26,287 bases of DNA, taken from assembly GCA_023228725.1 (NCBI GenBank), contig JALOAQ010000032.1:1-26287 (forward strand), given 5' to 3'. Position numbers and translations under genes: made by a program. Every line of letters starts with the position of its first letter. The stretch's first letter is position 1. This document shows, piece after piece, positions 8,824 through 16,349 of this stretch. Source of the DNA: Bacteroidales bacterium. GTDB lineage: Bacteria > Bacteroidota > Bacteroidia > Bacteroidales > ML635J-15. Below the pieces are notes generated by a model. That model saw nothing but the letters and a program-made list of their open reading frames with translations. It made no database searches and was not told where the DNA came from.

Positions 8824-9702
8824 ATGAATAAAGCCAAGTACTTTTATAATAAACTTCAAAACTCTAATTCCATTTTTACTATTGTTTTAAAAGGGATTAG
8901 CCAAATATTTTTACAAGAAAATATATTGACAGGTTTATTGTTCATTATTGGTGTTTTCGTTGCTTCATATCAAATGGGAATTGCACTTGTTTTTGCAACG
9001 CTTAGCGGAAGTTTAACAGCACTAGTTTTTAAATTTAGTAAAGAAAATCTATACAAAGGTTTATATGGTTTTTCGGCTAGCTTGCTTGGTGTTGGGCTTT
9101 TGTTTTTTTTTGAATCTGACTTAATTATTTGGATATTTATTTTTATAGGTTCTGTGATTGCCAGCTTACTTCAAGAAATTTTTATTAGAAAAAATATTCC
9201 TGCTTTTACTTTGCCATTTGTAATAGTTACTTGGATTAGTATTTTTATTTTAAAAAAATATTTCCACTATGAAACTATAAGCTCTACACTTACAGAATTT
9301 TCAAATTGGGATTATTTAAAATACCCATTTCGTGGTTTTGGGCAGGTAATTTTTCAAGCAAACTTAATTTCTGGAATTTTATTTTTTGTAGGTGTAATTA
9401 TAGCTTCAAAGCAGGCAGGTAAATTTGGTTTTTTTGCTTCAATAAGTTCAGGTTTATTGGCAATGTTTTTTCTACTGTCGAATGAAATGGTATTTTTAGG
9501 TTTATTTAGCTATAATGCAGTCTTGTCGGCTATTGCTTTTGCAGATAATTCCAAAAACTCCTGGATCTGGGCGAGTATTTCAGTTTTACTTAGTTTTATT
9601 ATAAGTTTTACCATGTTTAAATTTGAATTAATACAACTTACTTTTCCTTTTGTATTAGCCTCAATGATTGTTGTTTATATAAAAAGATTATTTCCATCTT
9701 AA
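8824..9702 (+). CDS. Urea transporter (UT family)
   Basis: 292 residues, almost wholly membrane-spanning. It shows the internal twofold repeat typical of UT-family urea channels (PF03253): 'GISQIFLQENILTGLLFIIG' (N-half) mirrored by 'GFGQVIFQANLISGILFFVG' (C-half), 'GLYGFSASLLGVGLLF' by 'GLFSYNAVLSAIAF', and the pore signatures 'FTLPFVIVTW' and 'LTFPFVLASMIV'. It would carry urea passively across the inner membrane. No urease or nickel genes are in the window, so the use of urea cannot be judged here. The gene follows a two-component system on the same strand after a 220-bp gap carrying repeated motifs. Confidence 0.9.
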   Translation: MNKAKYFYNKLQNSNSIFTIVLKGISQIFLQENILTGLLFIIGVFVASYQMGIALVFATLSGSLTALVFKFSKENLYKGLYGFSASLLGVGLLFFFESDLIIWIFIFIGSVIASLLQEIFIRKNIPAFTLPFVIVTWISIFILKKYFHYETISSTLTEFSNWDYLKYPFRGFGQVIFQANLISGILFFVGVIIASKQAGKFGFFASISSGLLAMFFLLSNEMVFLGLFSYNAVLSAIAFADNSKNSWIWASISVLLSFIISFTMFKFELIQLTFPFVLASMIVVYIKRLFPS

Positions 9703-9754
9703 ATTTTCAACAGACAAAAAATAATTAAATCTTAGAATCTCAAACTGTATTTTG

Positions 9755-9762
9755 TATATTTG
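9755..9762 (+). promoter_or_regulatory. -7 box (TATATTTG) for the envelope protein-S41-pyrF run
   Basis: Exact TAnnTTTG match followed by C, 14 nt before the ATG at 9777. No convincing -33 TTTG. It is the only such box ahead of the three closely spaced genes that follow. Confidence 0.55.
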
Positions 9763-9776
9763 CAAAAACATTTTTT

Positions 9777-10622
9777 ATGAAAAGGTATTTTTTAATTTTC
9801 AATTTGTTGCTTTCAAGTCTTATTTATGCTCAAATTTACGAAAATTCCTTTCCTGAATACAAGGGAAATTATTTTGGCATGGATTTAGGTTTTTCTTCCG
9901 GACTTGTTCGCGATTTGCTTACTTCTCCTTTGTTTTACACTTCAAGCTTGGCTTATGTAGATTTTAATTATCTCCATATTTCTGAAAAAAATATTTTTGA
10001 AGGAAAATTTGCTAACCATAGTGGTATTAATTCAAAATTTATTAATGATAACTTTTATATAGGCTTTCAAACTAGTTTTGATTTTAAATTTTCTTGGCTA
10101 AAATATTTGCAAACAAGTTCAGACGAAAGTTTTAAAAATTATTTGGGCTTGGATGTAGATAATTATTCTATTATTAGGATAAATCCCGAATTTATGAATG
10201 CAGCTAGCAGTATAGATAATATAAGTAATTTTGCAATTGTATATCAGGCTAAGTACAATTATCATAGATTAGAAAAAGAAAAGAAGTTTTTAGGCTTAAT
10301 AAAATATAAGCGAAAAGAAAAGTTTTATGTATTTTCAGGAAAACTTTCTGTGCCAATAATTTCTATGTATTATCGTCCAAGTTTTACAAATCCGGGTAAT
10401 GCTACGCTCATTGAGAATGCGGTTTTCAATGCTTATTCTTTAAAAGCTAAGGCATTTTCAGGTCTTAATACAGAATTGGCTGTTTTTAGAGTTTTGCCAA
10501 ATGGTAATATGTTTAAATATGCTTACTCGTGGATGTTTGCTACAAATGGAAAAAATGCTTTTAACCGATTAGAGTTTTCTCATCATATTTTTTCTTTAGG
10601 TTTTGTTTTTAAAATTAATTAA
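9777..10622 (+). CDS. Hypothetical exported protein, possible outer-membrane barrel
   Basis: 281 residues with a signal peptide (MKRYFLIFNLLLSSLIYAQ, cleavage after about residue 19). The mature part has alternating aromatic/polar strands with glycine ('YFGMDLGFSSGLV', 'FYIGFQTSFDFKFSW', 'AKYNYHRLEKEKKF', 'KFYVFSGKLSVPIISMYYRPSF', 'HHIFSLGFVFKIN'), ending in a hydrophobic strand. This is compatible with an outer-membrane beta-barrel, but no known family is recognised. It is 15 bp upstream of the S41 lipoprotein gene and probably co-transcribed with it, which suggests both act in the envelope. Confidence 0.75.
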   Translation: MKRYFLIFNLLLSSLIYAQIYENSFPEYKGNYFGMDLGFSSGLVRDLLTSPLFYTSSLAYVDFNYLHISEKNIFEGKFANHSGINSKFINDNFYIGFQTSFDFKFSWLKYLQTSSDESFKNYLGLDVDNYSIIRINPEFMNAASSIDNISNFAIVYQAKYNYHRLEKEKKFLGLIKYKRKEKFYVFSGKLSVPIISMYYRPSFTNPGNATLIENAVFNAYSLKAKAFSGLNTELAVFRVLPNGNMFKYAYSWMFATNGKNAFNRLEFSHHIFSLGFVFKIN

Positions 10623-10637
10623 TATAAAATTCAAATT

Positions 10638-11666
10638 ATGAAATTTAAAATATTCAGTATAATTTTAATGTTTATTATAGTTTTTTCTGCATGTGAAAAA
10701 ATTGCTTTTGATAAAAAAGCAGAAAACTCTAATATTTCTAATTTTAATTATTTGTGGGAGCAAGTTAATCAAAAATATGCTTTTCTTGAATATAAAAATG
10801 TTGATTGGGATAGTATTTATGTTGCTTACCGCCCTTTAATAAGTAATGATATTAGCGAAGACAGTTTATTTACAGTAATGGGAAAAATGTTAAATGAATT
10901 AAAAGACGGGCATGTAAATCTTATTTCTCCTTTTAATATTTCAAGATACGATATAACAATGTTGGGGCCTGTTAATATTAATATGCGTTTAATTAAAGAA
11001 AATTATTTGTTGGATAATTATTATTCAACGGGAAGTTTTGTTCATAATTTTATTAGAAATGGGGATATAGCTTATATTAGATATTCTTCTTTTGCTGATT
11101 CTCAGATTACAGATTATGAGTTAGATTTTTTAATTGAAAAATATAAAGACACAAAAGGAATGATAATAGATATTAGGCAAAATGGCGGTGGTTATGTTAC
11201 AAATGTTCCTATGCTTTTATCTCGTTTTACTCATGAAGATACTAAAATTTACGAAACTCAAATAAAAACAGGAGTGGGCAAAGATAATTTTTCAGTTTTA
11301 GAAGATGTTATTATTAAATCGAATGATAAGAAAAAATATAATAAAAATCTTGCGGTTTTGATAGACAGAGGGTCTTATTCTGCTTCTTCGTTTTTTGCAG
11401 TTTCAACTTATGCTTATGATAATATTTTTTTAGTAGGCGATTATACAGGTGGTGGCTTAGGTTTACCAAATGGTGGGCAGTTGGCAAACGGCTGGCCTTA
11501 TCGTTTTTCTATTACCCGAACAATAGCTATAGACGGGAAAAACTATGAAAATGGAGTAAAACCAGATTATTATATAATTTTAAATCCTAACCTAAATGCT
11601 ATTGATAATGTTATTGAATTTGCAGCAGATAAGTTGTTAGAAAACAACAAGATATCTAAATTATAA
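10638..11666 (+). CDS. S41-family peptidase-like lipoprotein
   Basis: 342 residues. Lipoprotein signal with lipobox 'FSAC' (Cys19). A short N-terminal domain ('NYLWEQVNQKYAFLEYKNVDWDSIY', 'MLNELKDGHVNLISP') is typical of tail-specific/tricorn-type S41 proteins. The core fold follows: 'GDIAYIRYSSF', 'GMIIDIRQNGGGYV', and nucleophile region 'LIDRGSYSASSFFA' with Ser248 as the likely nucleophile. The segment about 25 residues later reads 'VGDYTGGGLGLPNG' and does not show the catalytic Lys of CtpA-type enzymes. It may therefore use the tricorn-like residue set or be less active. No PDZ domain is obvious. Anchored to a membrane, facing the periplasm or the outside. Genes 15-16 bp away on both sides suggest an operon. 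Confidence 0.88.
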   Translation: MKFKIFSIILMFIIVFSACEKIAFDKKAENSNISNFNYLWEQVNQKYAFLEYKNVDWDSIYVAYRPLISNDISEDSLFTVMGKMLNELKDGHVNLISPFNISRYDITMLGPVNINMRLIKENYLLDNYYSTGSFVHNFIRNGDIAYIRYSSFADSQITDYELDFLIEKYKDTKGMIIDIRQNGGGYVTNVPMLLSRFTHEDTKIYETQIKTGVGKDNFSVLEDVIIKSNDKKKYNKNLAVLIDRGSYSASSFFAVSTYAYDNIFLVGDYTGGGLGLPNGGQLANGWPYRFSITRTIAIDGKNYENGVKPDYYIILNPNLNAIDNVIEFAADKLLENNKISKL

Positions 11667-11682
11667 TTTTTAAAATTAAAAT

Positions 11683-12510
11683 ATGAATTACAAAGAACTT
11701 TTTGAGCAAATAAAATTAAAACAAAGTTTTTTATGTCTTGGTCTTGACTCTGATTTTGAAAAATTGCCTAAGCATCTTTTAAGTTTTGAATTTCCTGTTT
11801 TTGAATTTAATAAACAAATTATTGATGCAAGTGTAAAATATGTTGTTGCTTATAAGCCAAATTTAGCTTTTTATGAAAGCTTGGGTTTGGCAGGTTGGCA
11901 AAGTTTGGAAATGACTGTTGATTATATAAGGGACAATTATCCTGAAATTTTCATTATTGCTGATGCTAAACGAGGCGACATTGGTAATACTTCAAAACTT
12001 TATGCCAAAGCTTTTTTTGAAAAAATGAATTTTGATGCTATAACAGTTGCTCCATATATGGGCGAAGATTCTGTTAAGCCTTTTTTGACTTATAAAAATA
12101 AATGGCTTATTTTATTGGCACTTACAAGTAATATAGGTGCCGATGATTTTCAATATTTTTCTGAAAATAAACAAAGATTATTTGAAAAAGTTTTAGAAAA
12201 ATCTCAAGATTGGGGAGATGCGAATAACATGATGTATGTTGTTGGTGCAACACGTGCAGAGATGTTAAAAGATGTTAGAAAAATTGTTCCTAATCACTTT
12301 CTTTTAGTTCCAGGTATAGGTGCTCAAGGCGGTAGTTTGCAAGAAGTTGCAAAATATGGTATGAATGAAAATTGTGGACTTTTAGTAAATTCTTCCAGAG
12401 CTATTATTTTTGCTGATTCTAGTGAGAATTTTGCAATAACGGCTAGAATTAAGGCACAAGAAGTTCAAGATGAAATGCGAACTTTATTGAAAGCCAAGGA
12501 GATAATTTAA
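11683..12510 (+). CDS. pyrF: Orotidine 5'-phosphate decarboxylase
   Basis: 275 residues, the length of the longer (type 2) OMP decarboxylase group. It makes UMP from OMP, the last step of de novo pyrimidine synthesis. The start has 'LCLGLDSDFEKLPKHLL', followed by 'YKPNLAFYESLG' and the catalytic Asp-Lys-Asp set in 'IADAKRGDIGNTS' (Asp94, Lys96, Asp99). Later come 'VVGATRAEML' and the phosphate-binding 'LLVPGIGAQGG' with 'GLLVNSSRAI'. It is 16 bp after the S41 lipoprotein gene and ends at a strong terminator, so it is probably the last gene of the run that begins at 9777. Sharing an operon with two envelope genes is unusual and may be accidental. Confidence 0.96.
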   Translation: MNYKELFEQIKLKQSFLCLGLDSDFEKLPKHLLSFEFPVFEFNKQIIDASVKYVVAYKPNLAFYESLGLAGWQSLEMTVDYIRDNYPEIFIIADAKRGDIGNTSKLYAKAFFEKMNFDAITVAPYMGEDSVKPFLTYKNKWLILLALTSNIGADDFQYFSENKQRLFEKVLEKSQDWGDANNMMYVVGATRAEMLKDVRKIVPNHFLLVPGIGAQGGSLQEVAKYGMNENCGLLVNSSRAIIFADSSENFAITARIKAQEVQDEMRTLLKAKEII

Positions 12511-12544
12511 TAGTTTAACTAATATTAACTTGATTATAAAAATA

Positions 12545-12575
12545 AAAAACGCTAAAAAGATTAGCGTTTTTTTTT
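12545..12575. terminator. Bidirectional rho-independent terminator between pyrF and tRNA-Cys
   Basis: AACGCTAA (12548-12555) pairs with TTAGCGTT (12561-12568) around a 5-nt loop. On the plus strand it runs into nine T's (ending pyrF). On the minus strand the A-run before the stem becomes a T-run (ending the tRNA transcript). Confidence 0.9.
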
Positions 12576-12576
12576 G

Positions 12577-12647
12577 AGGTACCTGGCGGAGTCGAACCGC
12601 CGTAGCCGGTTTTGCAGACCGGTGCCTAGCCACTCGGCCAAGGTACC
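12577..12647 (-). tRNA. tRNA-Cys (anticodon GCA)
   Basis: On the minus strand a 71-nt cloverleaf folds: acceptor arm GGTACCT/AGGTACC (12647-12641 with 12584-12578), a D arm, anticodon stem CCGGT/ACCGG with loop CTGCAAA giving anticodon GCA, and a T arm with GGCGG TTCGACT CCGCC. The discriminator base is U (12577), as expected for tRNA-Cys. The CCA end is not encoded. It has its own promoter and is followed by a terminator. Confidence 0.96.
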
Positions 12648-12660
12648 GTTTTTAGGAATG

Positions 12661-12692
12661 CAAATATATGTATTAATTTTTTAGTTTGCAAA
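12661..12692 (-). promoter_or_regulatory. Promoter of tRNA-Cys (TTTG-N20-TATATTTG)
   Basis: On the minus strand TTTG (12692-12689), a 20-nt spacer and TATATTTG (12668-12661) match the Bacteroidota -33/-7 elements. The -7 box ends 13 nt before the mature tRNA 5' end. The -33 element falls within a 15-bp perfect palindrome, GCAAAATTATTTTGC at 12688-12702. This is the best-formed promoter in the window. Confidence 0.7.
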
Positions 12693-12711
12693 ATTATTTT
12701 GCTTTAAACTT

Positions 12712-13647
12712 TTATGAAAATATAATATAATAAAAAACTGTATAAGCAATTAAAAATAATAAACCTTCAAATCTACTAATTCTCAAGTTTTTGACAGGAA
12801 AGAAAAATATTCCTAACAAAATAAAGAAAGCCAACATAAATAAATAATCTATTTGTAGAATTGATTTATTTACGCTTAAGGGATTTATTATAGCGCTAAT
12901 ACCCGTAGTAAATAATGTATTAAATATATTAGACCCAACAATATTTCCAATAGAAATATCAAAATTTCTTTTTATTGCAGCTATTACAGAAGTTGTGAGT
13001 TCAGGCAAACTTGTTCCAATTGCCACAACTGTAAGTGAAATAATTCTTTCGCTAACTCCTATATTTGTGGCAATATTTACAGCTCCTTTTACAAGCGAAT
13101 TTGAGCCTAAGACTAATCCCCCACAACTTACAATAATAATTAAAAAAGAAATAATTGGATTATAAGTTTTTTGTAGAACTTCCTCTTGATTATTTTCGAT
13201 TTTCTTTTTCTTTAAAAACCTTACTATAAAGAAAATATAAGCAAGCATTAATAATAATAAGATTCCGCCCTCAAGTCTTGTTATTTCATAGTCAAGCATA
13301 AAAACGCCTAAAAATATTGCAGAAAGCATTAGTACTGTATAGTCTAATTTTATCATACTTTTTTTTACGGGTACTGCAATAATCAATGCACTTAATCCTA
13401 AAACTAAGCCCAAATTAGCAATATTACTACCAACAACATTTCCAATTGCTACATCAGAGAATCCAAGTAATGAGGCATTTGCACTAACAAATAATTCTGG
13501 TGCTGATGTTCCAAAAGAGACTATTGTAAGTCCAATAATAATTGGAGGAATTTTAAAATATTGAGCTAATGCAGAGCTTGATTTTACAAGAAAATTTCCG
13601 GATATAATCAATAAAACTATACCAATTATTAGATAAAAATAGTCCAT
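12712..13647 (-). CDS. CaCA-family calcium/sodium antiporter (YrbG-like)
   Basis: 311 residues with about ten membrane segments and the two inverted alpha repeats of the Ca2+:cation antiporter family: 'SFGTSAPELFVSANASLLGFSDVAIGNVVGSNIANLG' in the N-half and 'AIGTSLPELTTSVIAAIKRNFDISIGNIVGSNIFNTLF' in the C-half. The GTS-x-PE and GNxVGSN motifs hold the ion ligands, including the two conserved Glu. A basic cytosolic loop ('RFLKKKKIENNQEEV') separates the halves. It exchanges Ca2+ (or another cation) for Na+ or H+ at the inner membrane. It is the last gene of a three-gene operon, 9 bp after an ABC-2 permease of NatB type. This is consistent with a shared job in cation or stress homeostasis (inference). 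Confidence 0.93.
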   Translation of the reverse strand: MDYFYLIIGIVLLIISGNFLVKSSSALAQYFKIPPIIIGLTIVSFGTSAPELFVSANASLLGFSDVAIGNVVGSNIANLGLVLGLSALIIAVPVKKSMIKLDYTVLMLSAIFLGVFMLDYEITRLEGGILLLLMLAYIFFIVRFLKKKKIENNQEEVLQKTYNPIISFLIIIVSCGGLVLGSNSLVKGAVNIATNIGVSERIISLTVVAIGTSLPELTTSVIAAIKRNFDISIGNIVGSNIFNTLFTTGISAIINPLSVNKSILQIDYLFMLAFFILLGIFFFPVKNLRISRFEGLLFLIAYTVFYYIIFS

Positions 13648-13656
13648 AATTTTTTA

Positions 13657-15042
13657 TTAATTTTTATATCTAAACCATTTCCATAATTCTTTGTAATTAA
13701 CTTTTTTGCCATACATTAAAATTCCTACTCTGTAAACTTTTCCGGCAAACCAAGTTGTGAAAATAAATGTAGCAACTAAAAGTGCCATAGAAATAAATAA
13801 ATCAATATATGGTACACCATATGGTATTCTTGACATCATTACTATAGGCGAGGTAAAAGGAATAATTGAAAACCAGTAGGCCAAACTACCATTTGGATTT
13901 TGCATTGCCGTGAGCATGACAAACAGTCCTAATACCATTGGCAAGGTAATAGGTAACATAAACTGTTGGGTATCCGCCTCGTTATCCACTGCAGAGCCAA
14001 TCATAGCAAATAATGCTCCATATAAAAGGTATCCGCCAATAAAATAAAATAAAAAGCTGGCAATAATTACAAAATAATTGATTGAATAAACTGCTTGGAA
14101 TATTTTTTCAAATTCAATTGCTTTTTCATCTGGGATAAGGCTATTTGGGGATAGTTCGCTACCTATTTCTGTAGTATTAGGATTTAGTTTTGCGGGGTCA
14201 AAGTCTTTTAATATAATTGCTTGTCCTATGCTTACTAAACCTATTGTTAAAACTACCCAAAGTGCAAATTGTGTAATCCCAACTAGGGCAACTCCAATAA
14301 TTTTTCCCATCATAAGTTGAAAAGGCTTTACAGAAGAAACAATAACTTCAACTATTCGGCTAGTTTTTTCTTCAATTACGCCTCTCATAACTTGCGATCC
14401 ATACATAAATACAAACATATAAATTAGAAAGCCACTTATATATCCAACAATCATTGCAACTTCGGAGTGAGATTCTTTTATTTCGCCTTTGTCGTCAATA
14501 ATATTTGTAACAACTTGAATTTCGGAATTAGCCACTCTTAAAATTTCAGATATTTGTTCTTGATTAATATCTAAATCATCTGCTGTTACTTGAAATTTTA
14601 TATCTTTAACTTTCTTTTCCAAGCCATGAGCTATATGCATTTTTATGCCAATATTTGGTTGCTTATAAGAATAAAGTATTACTGAGCCTTTTGCATTAAA
14701 CACTGCATTGCTTGGAATATACAAAAGTGCATAATAATCAGAGTCTTTTAAATCATCTGTAGCCTTAGTAAGGTCGTACTCAAAAGTTTCTTGATTTAAG
14801 TATTTTGCAGAAAAATCGTAAAATTCAATATGTTTTGTACTTATTAGTGATTCTGAGAACACACCTGTTTCGTCAATTACAGCAATTTTTTTAAACTCAT
14901 CATCTTCTAATTGCATTAAAAGTGCTGGAGCAATCATTAAGGCTGCAAACAATATAGGACCTAAAATGGTCATTATAATAAAAGTTTTTTTCTTTACTCT
15001 TGTGCTATATTCTCGTTTTATAATTAGTCCAATTTTACTCAT
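13657..15042 (-). CDS. ABC-2 type permease, NatB-like
   Basis: 461 residues. It starts with 'IGLIIKREYSTRVKKKTFIIMTILGPILF', the usual N-terminal cytoplasmic helix and first membrane segment of ABC-2/NatB permeases. A large extracytoplasmic domain follows (about residues 45-190), then five or six membrane segments with 'MRGVIEEKTSRIVEVIVSSVKPFQLMMGKIIGVALVG', the typical coupling region. It lies 11 bp downstream of the ATPase gene, so the pair forms one exporter. NatAB of Bacillus exports Na+; for Bacteroidota homologues the substrate is usually unknown. Confidence 0.92.
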   Translation of the reverse strand: MSKIGLIIKREYSTRVKKKTFIIMTILGPILFAALMIAPALLMQLEDDEFKKIAVIDETGVFSESLISTKHIEFYDFSAKYLNQETFEYDLTKATDDLKDSDYYALLYIPSNAVFNAKGSVILYSYKQPNIGIKMHIAHGLEKKVKDIKFQVTADDLDINQEQISEILRVANSEIQVVTNIIDDKGEIKESHSEVAMIVGYISGFLIYMFVFMYGSQVMRGVIEEKTSRIVEVIVSSVKPFQLMMGKIIGVALVGITQFALWVVLTIGLVSIGQAIILKDFDPAKLNPNTTEIGSELSPNSLIPDEKAIEFEKIFQAVYSINYFVIIASFLFYFIGGYLLYGALFAMIGSAVDNEADTQQFMLPITLPMVLGLFVMLTAMQNPNGSLAYWFSIIPFTSPIVMMSRIPYGVPYIDLFISMALLVATFIFTTWFAGKVYRVGILMYGKKVNYKELWKWFRYKN

Positions 15043-15053
15043 TTTGTTTAGTT

Positions 15054-15986
15054 TTATTCGGTTTGGGAATTAGTTTCGCCAACAAGTTTTATAAAAATAT
15101 CGTTCATACTTGGCAAATGTTTATTAAAAGAATTTATGTTACCAAATTCTATCATTTTAGTAATTAAATCGTTAGGTTTAATATTTTTATTTAGAACTTC
15201 AATTTTCATTTTAGTTTTTTGCATTGTTTCATTAATATCAAGAATTTTGTAATCTGAAGTTAAAGTACTTTCCAATTTATTAAAATATCCATCAAAACAA
15301 ATTTCATAAATGTCTGATGCATAATTGTTTCTAATTTCGTTTATTGGTCCTTCAATAATTTTTTTAGATTTATTTATTAAAGCTATATGGTCGCAAATTT
15401 CTTCTACAGAAGCCATATTGTGGGTAGAAAATATTATTGTAGCTCCTTGGTTTCTTAAATTAAGAATTTCTTCTTTTAAAATTTGCGTATTTATGGGGTC
15501 GAATCCGCTAAATGGTTCGTCAAAAATTAAAAGTTCTGGTTTATGTAAAATTGTGATTATAAATTGTACTTTTTGTTGCATTCCTTTTGATAACTCTTCT
15601 ACTTTTTTGTCCCACCATGATTGTATTTCAAATTTTTCGAACCAATATTTTAGTCTTTTTAAAGTTTCTTGTTTCGACAAGCCTTTTAGCTGAGATAAAT
15701 ATAGAGCTTGTTCACCTACTTTCATTTTTTTGTACAAGCCTCTTTCTTCTGGCAAATAACCAATGTTTTTTATATGTTTACTAGAAATTTTTTCTCCATT
15801 TATAAAAACTTTTCCTTTATCTGGAGCTGTTATTTGGTTAATTATGCGAATAAGCGTTGTTTTTCCTGCTCCGTTTGGTCCCAATAATCCAAAAACACTT
15901 CCTTTTGGCACACTTATCGACACATTGTCTAAGGCTAAATGGTTTGCAAATTTTTTTTCAACATTTTCAGTAACTAGTGCATTCAT
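15054..15986 (-). CDS. ABC transporter ATP-binding protein, NatA-like
   Basis: 310 residues with the full ABC set: Walker A 'GPNGAGKT' (36-43), signature 'LSKGMQQKV' (132-140; LSKGM in place of LSGGQ, common in this NatA subgroup), Walker B 'LLIFDEPFSGFDP' (152-164), and the H-loop 'IIFSTHNM'. The Q-loop region reads 'GYLPEERGLY', also seen in NatA-type ATPases. A C-terminal extension of about 90 residues follows the ATPase core. It drives the permease encoded just downstream. It is the first gene of the operon ATPase-permease-CaCA exchanger, with a TAAATTTG -7 box about 31 bp before the ATG. Confidence 0.93.
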   Translation of the reverse strand: MNALVTENVEKKFANHLALDNVSISVPKGSVFGLLGPNGAGKTTLIRIINQITAPDKGKVFINGEKISSKHIKNIGYLPEERGLYKKMKVGEQALYLSQLKGLSKQETLKRLKYWFEKFEIQSWWDKKVEELSKGMQQKVQFIITILHKPELLIFDEPFSGFDPINTQILKEEILNLRNQGATIIFSTHNMASVEEICDHIALINKSKKIIEGPINEIRNNYASDIYEICFDGYFNKLESTLTSDYKILDINETMQKTKMKIEVLNKNIKPNDLITKMIEFGNINSFNKHLPSMNDIFIKLVGETNSQTE

Positions 15987-16017
15987 TTATTTTGAATTTT
16001 CTATTATTTAAAGTTTG

Positions 16018-16025
16018 CAAATTTA
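16018..16025 (-). promoter_or_regulatory. -7 box (TAAATTTG) for the NatAB-CaCA operon
   Basis: On the minus strand TAAATTTG followed by C fits TAnnTTTG, 31 nt before the ATG at 15986. No clear -33 TTTG. Confidence 0.45.
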
Positions 16026-16076
16026 AAAATATTTTTGAACTTTTATAAATTCCTTTTATTTTAAAATTATGTTTTT

Positions 16077-16130
16077 ATTGTTTTGTCATGATTTTTGCAT
16101 AAATGGCAAAAATCCCGCCAAAACCCCCTC
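16077..16130. repeat. Dispersed 54-bp inverted-repeat element, copy 1
   Basis: Nearly identical to 19282-19335. The core is a perfect 9-bp inverted repeat, GATTTTTGC (16090-16098) and GCAAAAATC (16106-16114), around a 7-nt loop. Outer arms TTTTG/CAAAA are set off by 4-nt internal loops (TCAT and CCGC), so the whole folds as a double-stem hairpin. A C-rich tail follows (ACCCCC). It lies upstream of the NatAB operon in intergenic DNA. It resembles a REP-like or small non-autonomous element. Confidence 0.8.
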
Positions 16131-16164
16131 TTTTTATTTATAATTTAAGAACATCAAAAAAAAT

Positions 16165-16322
16165 GGGGCTGTCTCAAAACACCTTTTAAAACAATAAACT
16201 TTCAAGGTGTTTTAGAAGTGTTAAAATGCAAGGCTCTGAAATTGAGGACGAAGGAGCGTACAGAAGTACCTGACTGAGTCCGAATATTAAAAGAAGCAGT
16301 TTGACACCTATGAGACACCGCC
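16165..16322. repeat. 158-bp structured element with imperfect terminal inverted repeats
   Basis: The ends are GGGGCTGTCTCA (16165-16176) and TGAGACACCGCC (16311-16322), imperfect inverted copies (GTCTCA core exact). Inside, AAAACACCTT (16176-16185) and AAGGTGTTTT (16204-16213) form a perfect 10-bp stem with an 18-nt loop. GTAC-AGAA-GTAC (16258-16269) is a second hairpin flanked by GGAC (16246-16249) and GTCC (16278-16281). The interior is much richer in G+C than the surrounding DNA. Together with copy 1 of the 54-bp repeat it fills the 363-bp gene-free stretch 15987-16349. A MITE-like insertion or a structured RNA are the two readings; no target-site duplication is clear. Confidence 0.6.
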
Positions 16323-16349
16323 TTTTATTATAATTTTTTGTATTTTTTT

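Noticed and set aside
15325..16011. Three plus-strand open frames opposite the NatA-like ATPase
   Set aside because: Shadows of the ABC ATPase, which holds all expected motifs on the minus strand.
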